NCBI GenBank assembly: GCA_002633005.1
Contig: NMRA01000138.1
Coordinates: forward strand, 679,963 to 743,962
Origin: Phoronis australis
Taxonomy: Eukaryota; Phoronida; Phoronidae
DNA length: 64,000 nucleotides
Direction of reading: 5' to 3'
The notes beneath the pieces were generated by a model. The model was not told the DNA's origin, made no database searches, and was given only the letters and a program-made list of their open reading frames with translations. Of this stretch, positions 60,863-63,768 are shown piece after piece. Position 1 is the stretch's first letter, and each line of letters starts with the position of its first letter. The position numbers were made by a program, and so were the translations under genes.

Positions 60863-63587
60863 CTATCTGTACCCTGATCACATCCAATACTTCTACCATC
60901 TCCACCAACACTGTCAGTTCCTGTTGGAATTCTTCAACTCTTTAGAACTCACTTCGGTGACCTAAATTATAATCCACTTGTCTGTCCATTCATTGGATTT
61001 CAAATAAATTATTTAACAGTCTCTGTTAAAACATTACCATTTACCTTGACTAGGAAAAAAATTATGAGATCGTATTGTTCCCAGTCACAAATGTCTGATG
61101 ACAGCACATCATGCAATAAGTTGTTGTGTGGCGGCATTGTTATTAGCTGTTGTATATGCGCTATTTGTTCATTTTGTGCTAGTTGGCTATTGTTCTGCTT
61201 CACCGAGCTCATCATCAATTCTGGTGTTGCTGTCTCTTTTAGTTTTGACAGTGATTCATTCAGTTTATAATATGATCATACATCTTCTTTTTGCAGTACC
61301 CTAGTCGTAGCAGATTGTCTAAACAATTAAGCACAGTTTAAACAGTGCAATGACCTCAAGGATTGCCATTATTTTCTGTCAAAACAAACATCAACTCAGA
61401 TTTGAATACTGCTTCTACAGTTATTGTAGACAATTTATTAACATTTGATAAATTTCCATGTAAGTGAATTACCATAACTCATGTAGTACTGAACGCATTC
61501 ATTACCTTTTCGTTGTGTACTCTTCAAATTCTCATCCTGCTGAGTATATGTTACAGGCAGGGATTTCACATTCTGGCCCACCCTATCACTGTCTCTTACT
61601 TGGAGTCTTACGACAAGGTGATTGGATTTAAGGATGACATCAGTAAAGTTCTCATGGATAAAGGTACGCTCTATTGTTGTTACTAACAATGATTGCTAAC
61701 AATTGATGTCAGGAACTTATTGCTATTGCTTAATTGCAATAATTTGTGAATTATTTTCTTGTCATCATTAAATGTGCAATAAATCCATGCATTGTGTTGT
61801 ACAACAACTTTTCATTGACCAGTTACTGCTTTAAAATTGGTCTCCCCTTATTTCTTCCTCAGATTAGAAAGGTTTCTAAGCTTGAAAAGAACTGAAAATC
61901 AGACCAGCCTTGATAGGTTGACTTGTCACAGCAAGCTTTTTACCCACTGAGTTTGGTTGAAGCAACAGCTAACTGAGTTCCTTTCAAGCCCAGAAGCCAC
62001 TGCTGACCTTAAGAGGTAGTGGTCTCATCAAAAGTTTGTTTCTTTGACGGAAGACGAATGCTGCATCACGAAGACACAGCTTTACAACTGAATGTAATTT
62101 TTTTGTTTCAGACATGATGTCACTAAGTCAGGTGCTTACAGACCTGGAGACAGTTGTATTAAACAAAGAAGATCCAGTCACCCCTCAAATTGAAGAAATG
62201 ACTATCAATATGTGCCAAAGTATGACTTATTCAAGTAGTACACTCAAGCATACTTAGTGCCTTGGGCACTATTTTAAAATCCATTAATTTTAAAGTCATT
62301 GAAAGTAATGAAATATGGCACCACCCAGGAAGTGCTGCTGGCATTCTGTCTAGGCTTATTACAACTATTAAAAATTTACAATAGTGATAAAGAGTGTGAC
62401 AGTTTGCAGTAAGTGTAAAATAATACTTGGGCAATCTATACTTATAGCTAAATGTAGTGTCATTCCACAGAGTTTGTTACAAATGAGGTGTTAGGTGTGA
62501 GTATCGCTTCAGTGTATTCCACACAGCTCTTCGGAATCATTTAAGAGGTGAATTATATCTATTTGACTTCTTGCTTTTAAACTAGTCGAAAATTCCTGAG
62601 TACGGTATGTGTTCTTTGTGCATCTTTGTGTCACGAGACATCTGTGTATGTTGTATTTTTCATGAAATTTAATAAGTTATTTTAGAACTGTCTGTGTTGT
62701 GTGCATTACAGTTATGGACGAGATCTCATCTGTTCTCTCAACCATACTGGCTACAGAGCGTGAGTACCCTGTCTCATCTTTGATGACAGCATCACGTGAC
62801 CAAACGCGAGGACTCAACACTCGCCAGAAGTCTGCCGAGACTCCGCTCAATTTTGACAACATGCCGGAGAGTCGCAGATCGGTGGCTCTTAGTGCCAAGA
62901 GCTTTACTTCGAAAGGATCTGACTTCCAGAATCTGAAGGAACTTCAAGATCAGTTTGACCTTCTGTGAGTATTATTTGTTGTTCAAGTGGATAGCAGTTG
63001 ACAATGTTTGCGCCCAGACAGTAGAAGTTACCATTTTTGTGTTACGGGCTGTCTTTATTTGAAATATTCCCTGATGTGCACATTGCCTAGAAATTTTAGA
63101 TCTGAAATTAAATTGTTTTTGTTCTGAAAACCCCAGCTTTAAGGCAGTATCTTTCATTGAAGTGATGACATGTTTACTTTCAGACAAAGTGCTTTTGCTG
63201 AAGAAAGCAAGAAGAATCAAGATGAACTGAAGTAAGTCACCGTTGACTCTATGTTCCATCTCTCTTGCTTAATTCACTGATGAGACAAAGAATTTATGGA
63301 TATACTGACATACTATTTTTAATGCAATTGCAGTGAAATAGGCTAAAATGTGGGTCAGAAATCTGGCTTGGTTAGGTTTTAGGTGTTGTTATTGATTTAA
63401 ATATTGAATTGACATGATAGAGCATTATTGTACCTGCATCTCTGTGATGTAGGCTACTTTAATCGTGTCGTATATTTTCAGTCGTAATGCGGTGATGATG
63501 ATGGAGATGCAGGAGACCATCCAACATATGCAGAGAGAGTATACACTGTTGCACACAAAGTTCATGCAGTCACAGCCCCTTGAGGAG
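4358..63587 (+). CDS. Large coiled-coil protein gene, 38 exons found, 3' end beyond the window
   Basis: Overall entry for the single gene I can support; each exon is listed separately. Thirty-eight exons bounded by AG acceptors and GT donors join into 5412 coding nt (1804 codons) with no stop and consistent phase at each junction. The start ATG is at 4411, with an in-frame TGA at 4381-4383 upstream. Exons 3-14 and 22-24 encode highly charged Glu/Lys/Gln/Leu-rich segments typical of coiled coils. Exons 15-20 and 25 are Ser/Thr/Lys-rich and probably disordered. Exon 27 has a helical block after an Arg-rich RRRLS site. Exon 29 is 210 codons, Ser-rich, with a KSVRF motif. Exons 34-38 are helical again. 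No signal peptide or membrane segment is evident, so a cytoplasmic or cytoskeletal scaffold is likely; this is inference from composition. I do not recognise the family. Cilium, centrosome or sperm coiled-coil proteins are possible relatives but unproven. Confidence 0.85.
4380..4400 (+). promoter_or_regulatory. Short upstream ORF in the 5' leader
   Basis: ATG at 4380 followed by five codons and TAG at 4398-4400, ending 10 bases before the main ATG at 4411 and in another frame. If the leader in this exon is transcribed as predicted, it could lower translation of the main frame. A regulatory role is inference. Confidence 0.4.
4558..5480. other. Intron 1
   Basis: Contains two tandem copies of a 35-bp unit at 4668-4737 (TGTCACAAAGTGRTATGGTY...). 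Nothing else supported. The open frames at 4944-5388 lack coding character. Confidence 0.6.
5481..5558 (+). CDS. Exon 2 of coiled-coil protein
   Basis: 26 codons, phase 0-0, between acceptor GATTTTCAG and donor GTAAGT. The peptide starts IYGNFEMTEQMFQQGN and ends in MEYFDDL. It is not strongly coiled-coil. It links the N-terminus to the first helical exon. Confidence 0.85.
5559..6842. other. Intron 2
   Basis: Between 5998 and 6285 the string GAGCAAGTTG recurs several times, once with its reverse complement (CAACTTGCTC-like), suggesting a small decayed repeat. Nothing else supported. Confidence 0.5.
6843..6887 (+). CDS. Exon 3 of coiled-coil protein (45 nt)
   Basis: 15 codons, phase 0-0, acceptor CTTTTCAG and donor GTAAGC. 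It encodes SELEELLRDSIKKKK, an acidic-then-basic amphipathic helix. The exon is short, but good splice sites and preserved phase on both sides support it. Confidence 0.82.
7034..8036. repeat. Probable repeat bounded by TTTCGCCAAGT motifs (intron 3)
   Basis: At 7031-7054 CTTGGCGAAA and TTTCGCCAAG form a near-perfect palindrome. The half AATTTCGCCAAGTRT recurs at about 8014-8028. The stretch between is more GC-rich than the rest of intron 3 and has short frames without recognisable protein similarity. It may be an element or a low-copy repeat; boundaries are approximate. Confidence 0.4.
8132..9629. mobile_element. DNA-transposon-like element with perfect 27-bp TIRs and clustered direct subterminal repeats
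   Basis: The 27 bases at 8132-8158 (CTACCGTAAACGTTCGGG...) are the exact reverse complement of 9603-9629. Reading the outer TA as a target duplication, the element begins CCGTAAACG. Each end has about six copies of TGGGCG(G/C)TTAA, all in the same direct orientation on both sides (8159-8306 and about 9439-9595). The interior is partly missing: 514 Ns at 8653-9166. No transposase is visible. It lies in intron 3 and is probably non-autonomous, though the gap could hide coding sequence. Confidence 0.85.
8653..9166. other. Assembly gap (514 N)
   Basis: A run of N inside the TIR element. All long frames crossing it are artefacts of translating N. Confidence 0.99.
10420..10503 (+). CDS. Exon 4 of coiled-coil protein
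   Basis: 28 codons, phase 0-0, acceptor TTTGTTACAG and donor GTAAGC. It encodes YQHQITIFIVGYENV followed by a Lys/Leu/Gln helix ending LLQQVND. The ITIFIVGY run is the most hydrophobic stretch of the protein but is too short for a membrane span. It is more likely a beta strand or a buried helix start. Confidence 0.82.
10504..11806. other. Intron 4
   Basis: I see no gene, repeat array or clear element here. Confidence 0.6.
11807..12009 (+). CDS. Exon 5 of coiled-coil protein
   Basis: 203 nt, starting in phase 0 and ending in the middle of a Lys codon (AA|G). After FFMDTTNKFDDETINPKPQS comes a helical part with ANELTNKLEEINKEMVDYL, which fits a coiled coil. Acceptor ATTCCAG, donor GTAAGA. An internal ATG (11813) could look like a start, but two in-frame codons precede it directly after the acceptor. 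Confidence 0.87.
12010..15076. other. Intron 5
   Basis: AT-rich with no supported exon. A GTT-type microsatellite lies at 14383-14434. The remaining frames (13136-13392) look non-coding. Confidence 0.6.
14383..14434. repeat. GTT/ATT microsatellite
   Basis: TTGTTGTTATTG followed by a run of GTT units, partly interrupted. Confidence 0.85.
15077..15162 (+). CDS. Exon 6 of coiled-coil protein
   Basis: 86 nt. The first base completes the Lys codon from exon 5 and the last base G begins an Asp codon. It encodes GRKKLEKALQQAKEDITSLT and on to MQAQQ, a clear coiled-coil pattern. Acceptor GTTGATAG, donor GTAACA. Confidence 0.87.
15163..16433. other. Intron 6
   Basis: No repeat or exon recognised. 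The 73-codon frame at 15569-15790 is not supported by phase or composition. Confidence 0.55.
16434..16534 (+). CDS. Exon 7 of coiled-coil protein
   Basis: 101 nt; with the carried G it gives 34 codons and ends in phase 0. It encodes DLEDREEKMQHMFKQVEIKN and on to AEVAK, a coiled coil. The donor GTTTGT is weak and is the first base of a run of three imperfect 27-28-bp tandem repeats (16536-16611). The open frame continuing to 16867 is intron. Confidence 0.83.
16536..16611. repeat. 27-28-bp tandem repeat at the exon 7 donor
   Basis: Three imperfect units of TTTGTGTGYGRCTCTTGTTT..., starting one base into intron 7. Related units continue at 17460-17508 and 18201-18249, on the other side of the inserted element. 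Confidence 0.8.
16614..17459. mobile_element. 846-bp inverted-repeat element inserted in a tandem repeat (intron 7)
   Basis: 16614-16659 (AAAAGGTACCCACTCATCCA...GGTGGCGCT) is the reverse complement of 17409-17459, allowing a 5-base GGTAC duplication and a few mismatches. Related CTCTTGTTTGATGTCATTTG repeat units flank both sides, so the element interrupted them. No intact protein; an 85-codon frame inside (16831-17088) has no recognisable domain. Class unknown. The underlying tandem repeat masks any target duplication. Confidence 0.7.
17140..17879. repeat. 741-bp tandem duplication, copy 1
   Basis: Starts CACAATTTATCACACTAGGA, inside the 16614-17459 element, and ends at ...AACATAAAA before a lone N (17880). 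It matches 17881-18620 with about ten base differences. Confidence 0.95.
17881..18620. repeat. 741-bp tandem duplication, copy 2 (likely assembly overlap)
   Basis: Near-identical to copy 1, beginning immediately after the single N. The break points do not coincide with the element ends or with any repeat. The likeliest reading is two overlapping contig ends from different alleles placed side by side. Confidence 0.95.
18621..19044. other. End of intron 7
   Basis: Nothing recognised between the duplication and exon 8. Confidence 0.55.
19045..19212 (+). CDS. Exon 8 of coiled-coil protein
   Basis: 56 codons, phase 0-0, acceptor TTTACCAG and donor GTAAGT. It contains EALINELKKKVDELQLDLAQ and on to QAKLKTATVDST, a strong heptad pattern with Leu/Ile at a/d positions. 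Confidence 0.88.
19624..19714. mobile_element. Decayed end of the same TIR family as 8132-9629
   Basis: Contains GCATTAAGCCGGACATGG and ends GGCATTAACCTGGACAAGTA CGATAG. It resembles the right end at 9473-9629 after loss of CpG sites (GGGCGTTAACCCGAACG to GGCATTAACCTGGACAA). Only the right-hand end is recognisable. It is an old relic. Confidence 0.5.
19812..20221. mobile_element. 410-bp foldback element with ~125-bp inverted arms (intron 8)
   Basis: The left arm (19812 to about 19930: ACACTTTCCATGTTAAAAAG ... TCTGCGCCTGGATTTCCATC) pairs with the right arm (about 20100-20219) over almost its whole length. The centre is an array of GCAGAAATTTCTGC palindromes, alternating with short spacers. 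A possible TGTT duplication flanks it. Non-coding; a transcript would form a long hairpin. Confidence 0.82.
20245..20560. repeat. Dispersed repeat, copy 2
   Basis: Second copy of the repeat at 1220-1500, directly downstream of the long inverted-repeat element at 19812-20221 in intron 8. Confidence 0.6.
20623..20777. repeat. 31-bp minisatellite, 5 copies
   Basis: The unit CAGTGTTCAAGGGACTGAGT... is repeated at 20623, 20654, 20685, 20716 and 20747, with single-base variants, 130 bases upstream of exon 9. Confidence 0.95.
20908..20974 (+). CDS. Exon 9 of coiled-coil protein
   Basis: 67 nt, from phase 0 to phase 1 (the final G starts a Glu codon). It encodes SKVKELQEQLQTLQVETAEE then RR. Acceptor CCTTCAG, donor GTAGGT. 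Confidence 0.86.
21418..21451. repeat. 13-bp tandem repeat
   Basis: CAGTGGCGACACA-type unit, three copies. Confidence 0.8.
22021..22060. repeat. Perfect short hairpin
   Basis: TGACCCTGCTGACC and GGGTCAGCAGGGTCA pair perfectly over 14 bases with an 11-base loop. It stands out in AT-rich sequence. Function unknown. Confidence 0.8.
23361..23612. mobile_element. Possible small inverted-repeat element
   Basis: The left end GGCCTTTTCCAAGACACTGA and the right end, read in reverse (GGGACCCGTTTCAAGAAAAA), are similar. The interior repeats AAGTCTAAG/CTTAAG motifs. Terminal similarity is imperfect, so this is tentative. Confidence 0.35.
25772..25878 (+). CDS. Exon 10 of coiled-coil protein
   Basis: 107 nt; with the carried G it gives 36 codons and ends in phase 0. 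It encodes EFQRFHDSQIEVMHSQQREE and then IDRLKKEHEDQLKKIM. Acceptor TTTTTTGCAG, donor GTCAGT. It is followed by the 10.5-kb intron. Confidence 0.87.
27519..29204. mobile_element. TTAA-flanked element with THAP-like relic
   Basis: Bounded by TTAA at 27519-27522 and 29201-29204. The inner ends AGGAAAATGCCACC and, in reverse, AGGAGCATGCCACC match at 12 of 14 positions. The interior is more GC-rich than its surroundings and holds a degenerate THAP-like zinc finger. TTAA duplications are known for piggyBac-type insertions, but other TTAA-specific elements exist, so the class is open. Confidence 0.6.
27696..27921 (+). pseudogene. Degenerate THAP-type zinc finger (C2CH) fragment
   Basis: THAP domains are C2CH DNA-binding modules found in transposases and their domesticated descendants. 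One frame starts ATG at 27696 and reads MLRCIVPACPN (C-x4-C) before a TAA at 27729-27731. After a T7 homopolymer the sequence continues in another frame with LPRDSEMLREGLMVMKNEMH and then RVCGLQTSTVPDKC at 27865-27906. The spacing of about 50 residues between the Cys pairs fits THAP (C-x2-4-C-x35-50-C-x2-H), but the final His position is Gln (CGLQ). Stop, frameshift and lost His mean it is inactive. A downstream frame (28425-28487) ends at a GTAAGT-like site and may be another exon of the old gene. The assignment is by pattern only. Confidence 0.4.
29292..29629 (-). mobile_element. TTAA MITE, copy A
   Basis: Begins TTAAAGCTGCATTTTGC and ends ...TACAGCTTTAA. The core (29392-29480), in reverse, carries CTAAAATTGCAGATTTG AAAATGGCGCATG, shared with copies at 32668, about 39045 and about 45460. 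The core is inverted relative to the others. Confidence 0.7.
30216..30269 (+). CDS. Possible alternative last exon (17 codons and TGA)
   Basis: A good acceptor (TTTTGTTTTTGCATTGATTAG) is followed in phase 0 by VVGYREAVLKLEKDLCK and a stop. Exon 10 ends in phase 0, so this could terminate a short isoform with a coiled-coil tail. An ATTAAA lies at 30313 and an AATAAA at 30369. Short and unproven; it may be chance. Confidence 0.25.
   Translation, partial: VVGYREAVLKLEKDLCK
32668..32964 (+). mobile_element. TTAA MITE, copy B
   Basis: Begins TTAAAGCTGCAATTTG and ends CAAAATGCAGCTTCAA (one change from TTAA). The core at about 32770-32850 contains CCCTAAAATTGCAGATTC GAAAATGGCGCATG. Confidence 0.7.
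33009..33103. repeat. 95-bp near-perfect hairpin
   Basis: The arm AGTCACTTACAGGGGTCTCG... (33009-33046) pairs with 33067-33103 at all but three or four positions, with a loop of about 20 bases. Precursor-microRNA-like in size but also typical of a tiny foldback element. No other copy is seen in this window. Confidence 0.75.
35728..35790. repeat. ~31-bp tandem repeat, 2 copies
   Basis: TGCTACACAAAGATGATTTG and TGCTACACACAGCTGATCTG, followed by a shared GTAGTATGG; a third unit begins TGCTACACAC. Confidence 0.8.
35853..36201. mobile_element. Inverted-repeat element, family 2, copy 1
   Basis: Starts TAAAAATTCTCCACTTTGGG and ends CCCAAACTGGAGAATTTTTA, its near reverse complement. Interior blocks (CAAATTTTAGAAATAGACAATA) match copy 2 at 37599-37855. 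Non-coding, intron 10. Confidence 0.7.
36349..36399 (+). CDS. Exon 11 of coiled-coil protein (51 nt)
   Basis: 17 codons, phase 0-0, acceptor TCTCAACAG and donor GTGAGT. It encodes SELEDTKTQLMHAEFRT. It is the first of eight consecutive symmetric exons (11-18). Confidence 0.82.
37599..37855. mobile_element. Inverted-repeat element, family 2, copy 2, with 8-bp duplication
   Basis: Flanked by ATAGTACA at 37590-37598 (9-base window) and 37856-37863. The ends GTAAACATTCTCC and GGAGAACTTT are partial inverted repeats followed by (T)TTGGGACAG. An 8-bp duplication is typical of hAT-type insertion. It shares interior blocks with copy 1. Confidence 0.65.
39045..39256 (+). mobile_element. TTAA MITE, partial copy C (intron 11)
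   Basis: Contains the core (TTGGGGTTAGCAAACCC, AAAATTGCGAATTTGAAAAT) and ends GCGAAATGCTCCTTTAA, whose reverse TTAAAGGAGCAT also begins the right end of the 27519-29204 element. The left terminus is not recognised. Confidence 0.55.
39367..39438 (+). CDS. Exon 12 of coiled-coil protein (72 nt)
   Basis: 24 codons, phase 0-0, acceptor TTTTCAG and donor GTAGGT. It encodes NELDIANKKLAEVEKKLSKV then EEER, a clear coiled coil. Confidence 0.86.
39439..41530. other. Intron 12
   Basis: No exon or element recognised in these 2.1 kb. Confidence 0.55.
41531..41581 (+). CDS. Exon 13 of coiled-coil protein (51 nt)
   Basis: 17 codons, phase 0-0, acceptor TTTTGCAG and donor GTATGT. It encodes KELEFAQQQIAHLKEEL. 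It has the same length and symmetry as exon 11. Confidence 0.85.
41582..43745. other. Intron 13
   Basis: Holds a tandem repeat at 41765-41945. The 109-codon frame at 42734-43063 is not supported: no splice phase and no recognisable motif. Nothing else seen. Confidence 0.55.
41765..41945. repeat. ~58-bp tandem repeat, about 2.5 copies
   Basis: The unit contains CAGTGCTGCGCTGTCCATAG, TCTATGGGCAGTGCACCACA and GGGGAG. It includes the near palindrome CCATAGTCTATGG. Confidence 0.85.
43746..43808 (+). CDS. Exon 14 of coiled-coil protein (63 nt)
   Basis: 21 codons (three heptads), phase 0-0, acceptor TATTTCAG and donor GTAAGT. It encodes VEKQIVEEELRAASQRDTTR then Q. It is the end of the first coiled-coil block. 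Confidence 0.86.
44450..44494 (+). CDS. Exon 15: small RS-rich exon (45 nt)
   Basis: 15 codons, phase 0-0, between AACTAG and GTAAGG. It encodes KQRKKNRSKSRSRSR, a basic Arg/Ser stretch that could be a phosphorylation or nuclear-targeting patch. The acceptor tract (GTTTGTAAACTAG) is only moderate. Being symmetric and short, it may be an optional cassette. Confidence 0.65.
45460..45620 (+). mobile_element. TTAA MITE, partial copy D (intron 15)
   Basis: The core at 45465-45560 shares CATTGAAACCATCTGTGACT CAAGAAAA and CTAACCCTAAAATTACGAGT with the other copies. Both ends are decayed. Confidence 0.5.
45976..46023 (+). CDS. Exon 16: small acidic Ser-rich exon (48 nt)
   Basis: 16 codons, phase 0-0, acceptor TTTATTTAG and donor GTATGT. 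It encodes SAESGTSEGECSDPST, probably disordered. It may be an optional cassette. Confidence 0.7.
47053..47097 (+). CDS. Exon 17: small acidic Ser-rich exon (45 nt)
   Basis: 15 codons, phase 0-0, acceptor ATTTTCAAG and donor GTAAGT. It encodes TSTSDGSGSESSEES, similar in character to exon 16, possibly from an old exon duplication. It may be an optional cassette. Confidence 0.72.
47541..47852 (+). CDS. Exon 18: basic Ser/Thr/Lys-rich region (312 nt)
   Basis: 104 codons, phase 0-0, acceptor CCATTCAAG and donor GTATGT. The region is rich in Lys, Ser, Thr and Pro, with pieces such as KVKPTGLTVPKNNKTTIANK. It is basic and low in complexity, without heptads, so probably a disordered linker or a microtubule- or nucleic-acid-binding tail; this is inference from composition only. 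Confidence 0.85.
48769..48904 (+). CDS. Exon 19: Pro/Lys/Asn-rich linker
   Basis: 136 nt, from phase 0 to phase 1. It starts DNKPVPPRESPPKKKAAPTT and ends in an Asn/Lys-rich run. Acceptor TTTTTATTAG, donor GTGAGT. The open frame continuing to 49083 is intron. Confidence 0.83.
49581..49726 (+). CDS. Exon 20: acidic region ending FELDDEDSW
   Basis: 146 nt; with the carried G it gives 49 codons and ends in phase 0. It ends in an acidic run NFEDEFELDDEDSW. Acceptor AATTTACAG, donor GTATGT. The last 26 exon bases plus six donor bases are repeated immediately downstream (49733-49764), giving a second GTATG donor 32 nt further on. Using it would shift the frame. Confidence 0.84.
50337..50390 (+). 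CDS. Exon 21 of coiled-coil protein (54 nt)
   Basis: 18 codons, phase 0-0, acceptor GCATTGCAG and donor GTGAGC. It encodes MKVPKKQVTGRFKQYRKL, strongly basic. It leads from the disordered part into the second coiled-coil block. Confidence 0.82.
50683..50799 (+). CDS. Exon 22 of coiled-coil protein
   Basis: 39 codons, phase 0-0, acceptor TACATGTAG and donor GTGAGT. It encodes TRLKLNELMEKLDITQSRTT and on to QFQEHKKKWEQ, a coiled coil. Confidence 0.86.
51294..51413 (+). CDS. Exon 23 of coiled-coil protein
   Basis: 40 codons, phase 0-0, acceptor TTCCACGTAG and donor GTCAGT. It contains ERNVLIEQVEQAQKLQLEAE and on to LEEFIVEQESL, a strong coiled coil. Confidence 0.87.
51742..51903 (+). CDS. Exon 24 of coiled-coil protein
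   Basis: 54 codons, phase 0-0, acceptor TTGTTCTAG and donor GTATTG. It contains LEQAEASLDAALERKASSEQ and then a Gln/Leu-rich helix ending TDDAK. It is the end of the second coiled-coil block. Confidence 0.87.
52284..52553 (+). CDS. Exon 25: Ser-rich linker (270 nt)
   Basis: 90 codons, phase 0-0, acceptor TGCCTCCCACAG and donor GTAGCG. Ser/Thr/Pro-rich and without heptads, it includes HTPESRSSSRQKSVSSPGKP, with several Ser-Pro and Arg-x-x-Ser sites. It is probably disordered and phosphorylated (inference). The donor is weak at +4 to +6. Confidence 0.83.
53814..53888 (+). CDS. Exon 26: Ala-rich helix (75 nt)
   Basis: 25 codons, phase 0-0, acceptor TTCTATTTGTAG and donor GTGAGA. It encodes AADLTQRLSDSGKMSAAAVA then AASEQ. 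The donor starts a four-copy tandem repeat of an 18-bp unit in which each copy again carries GTGAGAAT. Confidence 0.85.
53889..53960. repeat. 18-bp tandem repeat at the exon 26 donor, 4 copies
   Basis: GTGAGAATGATGTCAGTT repeated four times, starting exactly at the GT of the donor. Confidence 0.95.
54247..54900 (+). CDS. Exon 27: helical domain (654 nt)
   Basis: 218 codons, phase 0 start after ACTTTATCTAG. The first part is Arg-rich and contains RRRLSVTF, a consensus basophilic-kinase (PKA-type) site. Then comes a helical block (LQALDSLPTELMEEGRDTL and on through IFGLATQLVSESILLGFEP), followed by a Ser/Thr-rich tail. I placed the donor at GAG|GTTGGC (54900). The alternative AGA|GTGAAT (54921) adds seven codons and also keeps phase 0. 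The helical block looks like a folded domain rather than a coiled coil, and it is the part most likely to give a family hit. Confidence 0.82.
55386..55679 (+). CDS. Exon 28: Ser-rich region (294 nt)
   Basis: 98 codons, phase 0-0, acceptor TTCATTTTAG and donor GTATTA. It begins LETGLTDVEKNQSTSVSRQS and is rich in Ser, Thr, Pro and Asn, probably disordered. Confidence 0.84.
56711..56860. repeat. 22-bp minisatellite, about 6.8 copies
   Basis: CCACGTCATGTTCAACTCAT (plus GG), with identical units from 56711. The perfect homogeneity suggests recent expansion. Confidence 0.97.
56959..57588 (+). CDS. Exon 29: long Ser-rich exon with RVxF-type motif (630 nt)
   Basis: 210 codons, phase 0-0, acceptor CTTTTCAG and donor GTATTT. 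It begins LEVTSSVSSAFLSYDDLPFL. It contains RSKSVRFAEHPEIHEFSATP, in which KSVRF fits the RVxF docking motif of protein phosphatase 1. A segment with DFLAFYVDYIKKHGKSRF follows, then Ser/Arg-rich sequence ending YRLFRGNK. No coiled coil. An open frame of this length in such AT-rich DNA is itself evidence for coding. Like exon 28 it begins Leu-Glu, and it may be optional. Confidence 0.84.
58254..58479 (+). CDS. Exon 30: Arg/Ser-rich region
   Basis: 226 nt, from phase 0 to phase 1. It contains MRLSIHGQTEEEIRISSAAS and on to FDGRRSRSPAISIQSQASFH, with Arg-Ser and Ser-Pro sites. Acceptor TTATGCTGCAG, donor GTATTG. The first Met follows the acceptor and is internal. Confidence 0.85.
59384..59456 (+). 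CDS. Exon 31 (73 nt)
   Basis: With the carried G it reads EIGTSPPPGTDNRLKSRETS then FVKPR, ending in phase 2. Acceptor ATTTTTTCAG, donor GTATGA. Phase agreement with exons 30 and 32 supports it. Confidence 0.83.
59618..59656 (+). CDS. Exon 32 (39 nt)
   Basis: Phase 2-2. It reads SSLPYIEEKDDAVR across the joins. Acceptor TTCACCACAAG, donor GTAATT. Confidence 0.78.
60392..60412 (+). CDS. Exon 33: 21-nt microexon
   Basis: Phase 2-2, acceptor CCACTATAG and donor GTAAAT. Across the joins it adds SEEDLEDW, an acidic insert that keeps the frame. Exon 32 could also join exon 34 without it, since both ends are phase 2. The acceptor is preceded by a C-rich tract (CCTTACCACCACCACTATAG). Confidence 0.65.
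60595..60870. repeat. CAT/CAC/ATC microsatellite
   Basis: Interrupted ATC and CACCATCACCATCATCATCA arrays, open in two frames by composition only. Confidence 0.95.
61557..61663 (+). CDS. Exon 34 (107 nt)
   Basis: Phase 2 start, phase 1 end. It reads QGFHILAHPITVSYLESYDK then VIGFKDDISKVLMDK, a folded or helical character rather than a low-complexity linker. Acceptor TATGTTACAG, donor GTACGC. Confidence 0.84.
62112..62219 (+). CDS. Exon 35 (108 nt)
   Basis: Phase 1-1. It reads DMMSLSQVLTDLETVVLNKE and then DPVTPQIEEMTINMCQ, helical. Acceptor TTTTGTTTCAG, donor GTATGA. Confidence 0.84.
62712..62964 (+). CDS. Exon 36 (253 nt)
   Basis: From phase 1 to phase 2. It begins IMDEISSVLSTILATEREYP and ends with NLKELQDQFDLL: helices flanking a polar loop. 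Acceptor TGCATTACAG, donor GTGAGT. Confidence 0.86.
63184..63231 (+). CDS. Exon 37 (48 nt)
   Basis: Phase 2-2. It reads LQSAFAEESKKNQDEL across the joins, a charged helix. Acceptor TTTACTTTCAG, donor GTAAGT. Confidence 0.82.
63482..63587 (+). CDS. Exon 38, last exon seen (106 nt)
   Basis: Phase 2 start, phase 0 end. It reads NRNAVMMMEMQETIQHMQRE and then a helix ending SQPLEE. Acceptor ATATTTTCAG, donor GTCAGT. The 3' part of the exon and its donor recur in two diverging downstream copies. There is no stop codon here, so the gene continues past 64000. Confidence 0.84.
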
Positions 63588-63768
63588 GTCAGTGGAGAGG
63601 GGGGGAGAGGGAGAGGGGAAAGAGGGAGTTAGAGAGTGAGAAGGGGAGAGTATACACTGTTGCATACCAAGTTTATGCAGCCTCCTGAAGAGGTCAGTAG
63701 TGAGGGGGAGAGGGGTAGCGTATGTGTTACTACACACCAAGGTCATACATTCACAGCATGACGAACCT
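63535..63768. repeat. Tandem copies of the exon 38 end with its donor
   Basis: GAGAGTATACACTGTTGCAY at 63535 and 63645, each followed by GAGGTCAGT, a G-rich spacer and, from about 63716, a third decayed copy. Copies 2 and 3 lie in purine-rich intron without a pyrimidine tract, and read-through from exon 38 meets TAG. They are probably not used. Confidence 0.85.

Larger units (their letters stand above)
58480..61556. other. Introns 30-33
   Basis: Intron 33 contains a long CAT/CAC microsatellite (60595-60870). The frames through it are low-complexity artefacts. The rest shows nothing. Confidence 0.55.
61664..63481. other. Introns 34-37
   Basis: Nothing recognised besides splice sites. Confidence 0.5.

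Noticed and set aside
60465-60965. His-rich and Ser/Pro-rich open frames of 124 and 166 codons
   Set aside because: They are translations of a CAT/CAC microsatellite in intron 33.
61289-61330. Acceptor-like TTTTTGCAG followed by a possible exon after the microexon
   Set aside because: In the required phase it reads only about ten codons before TAA; the acceptor at 61556 continues the frame.
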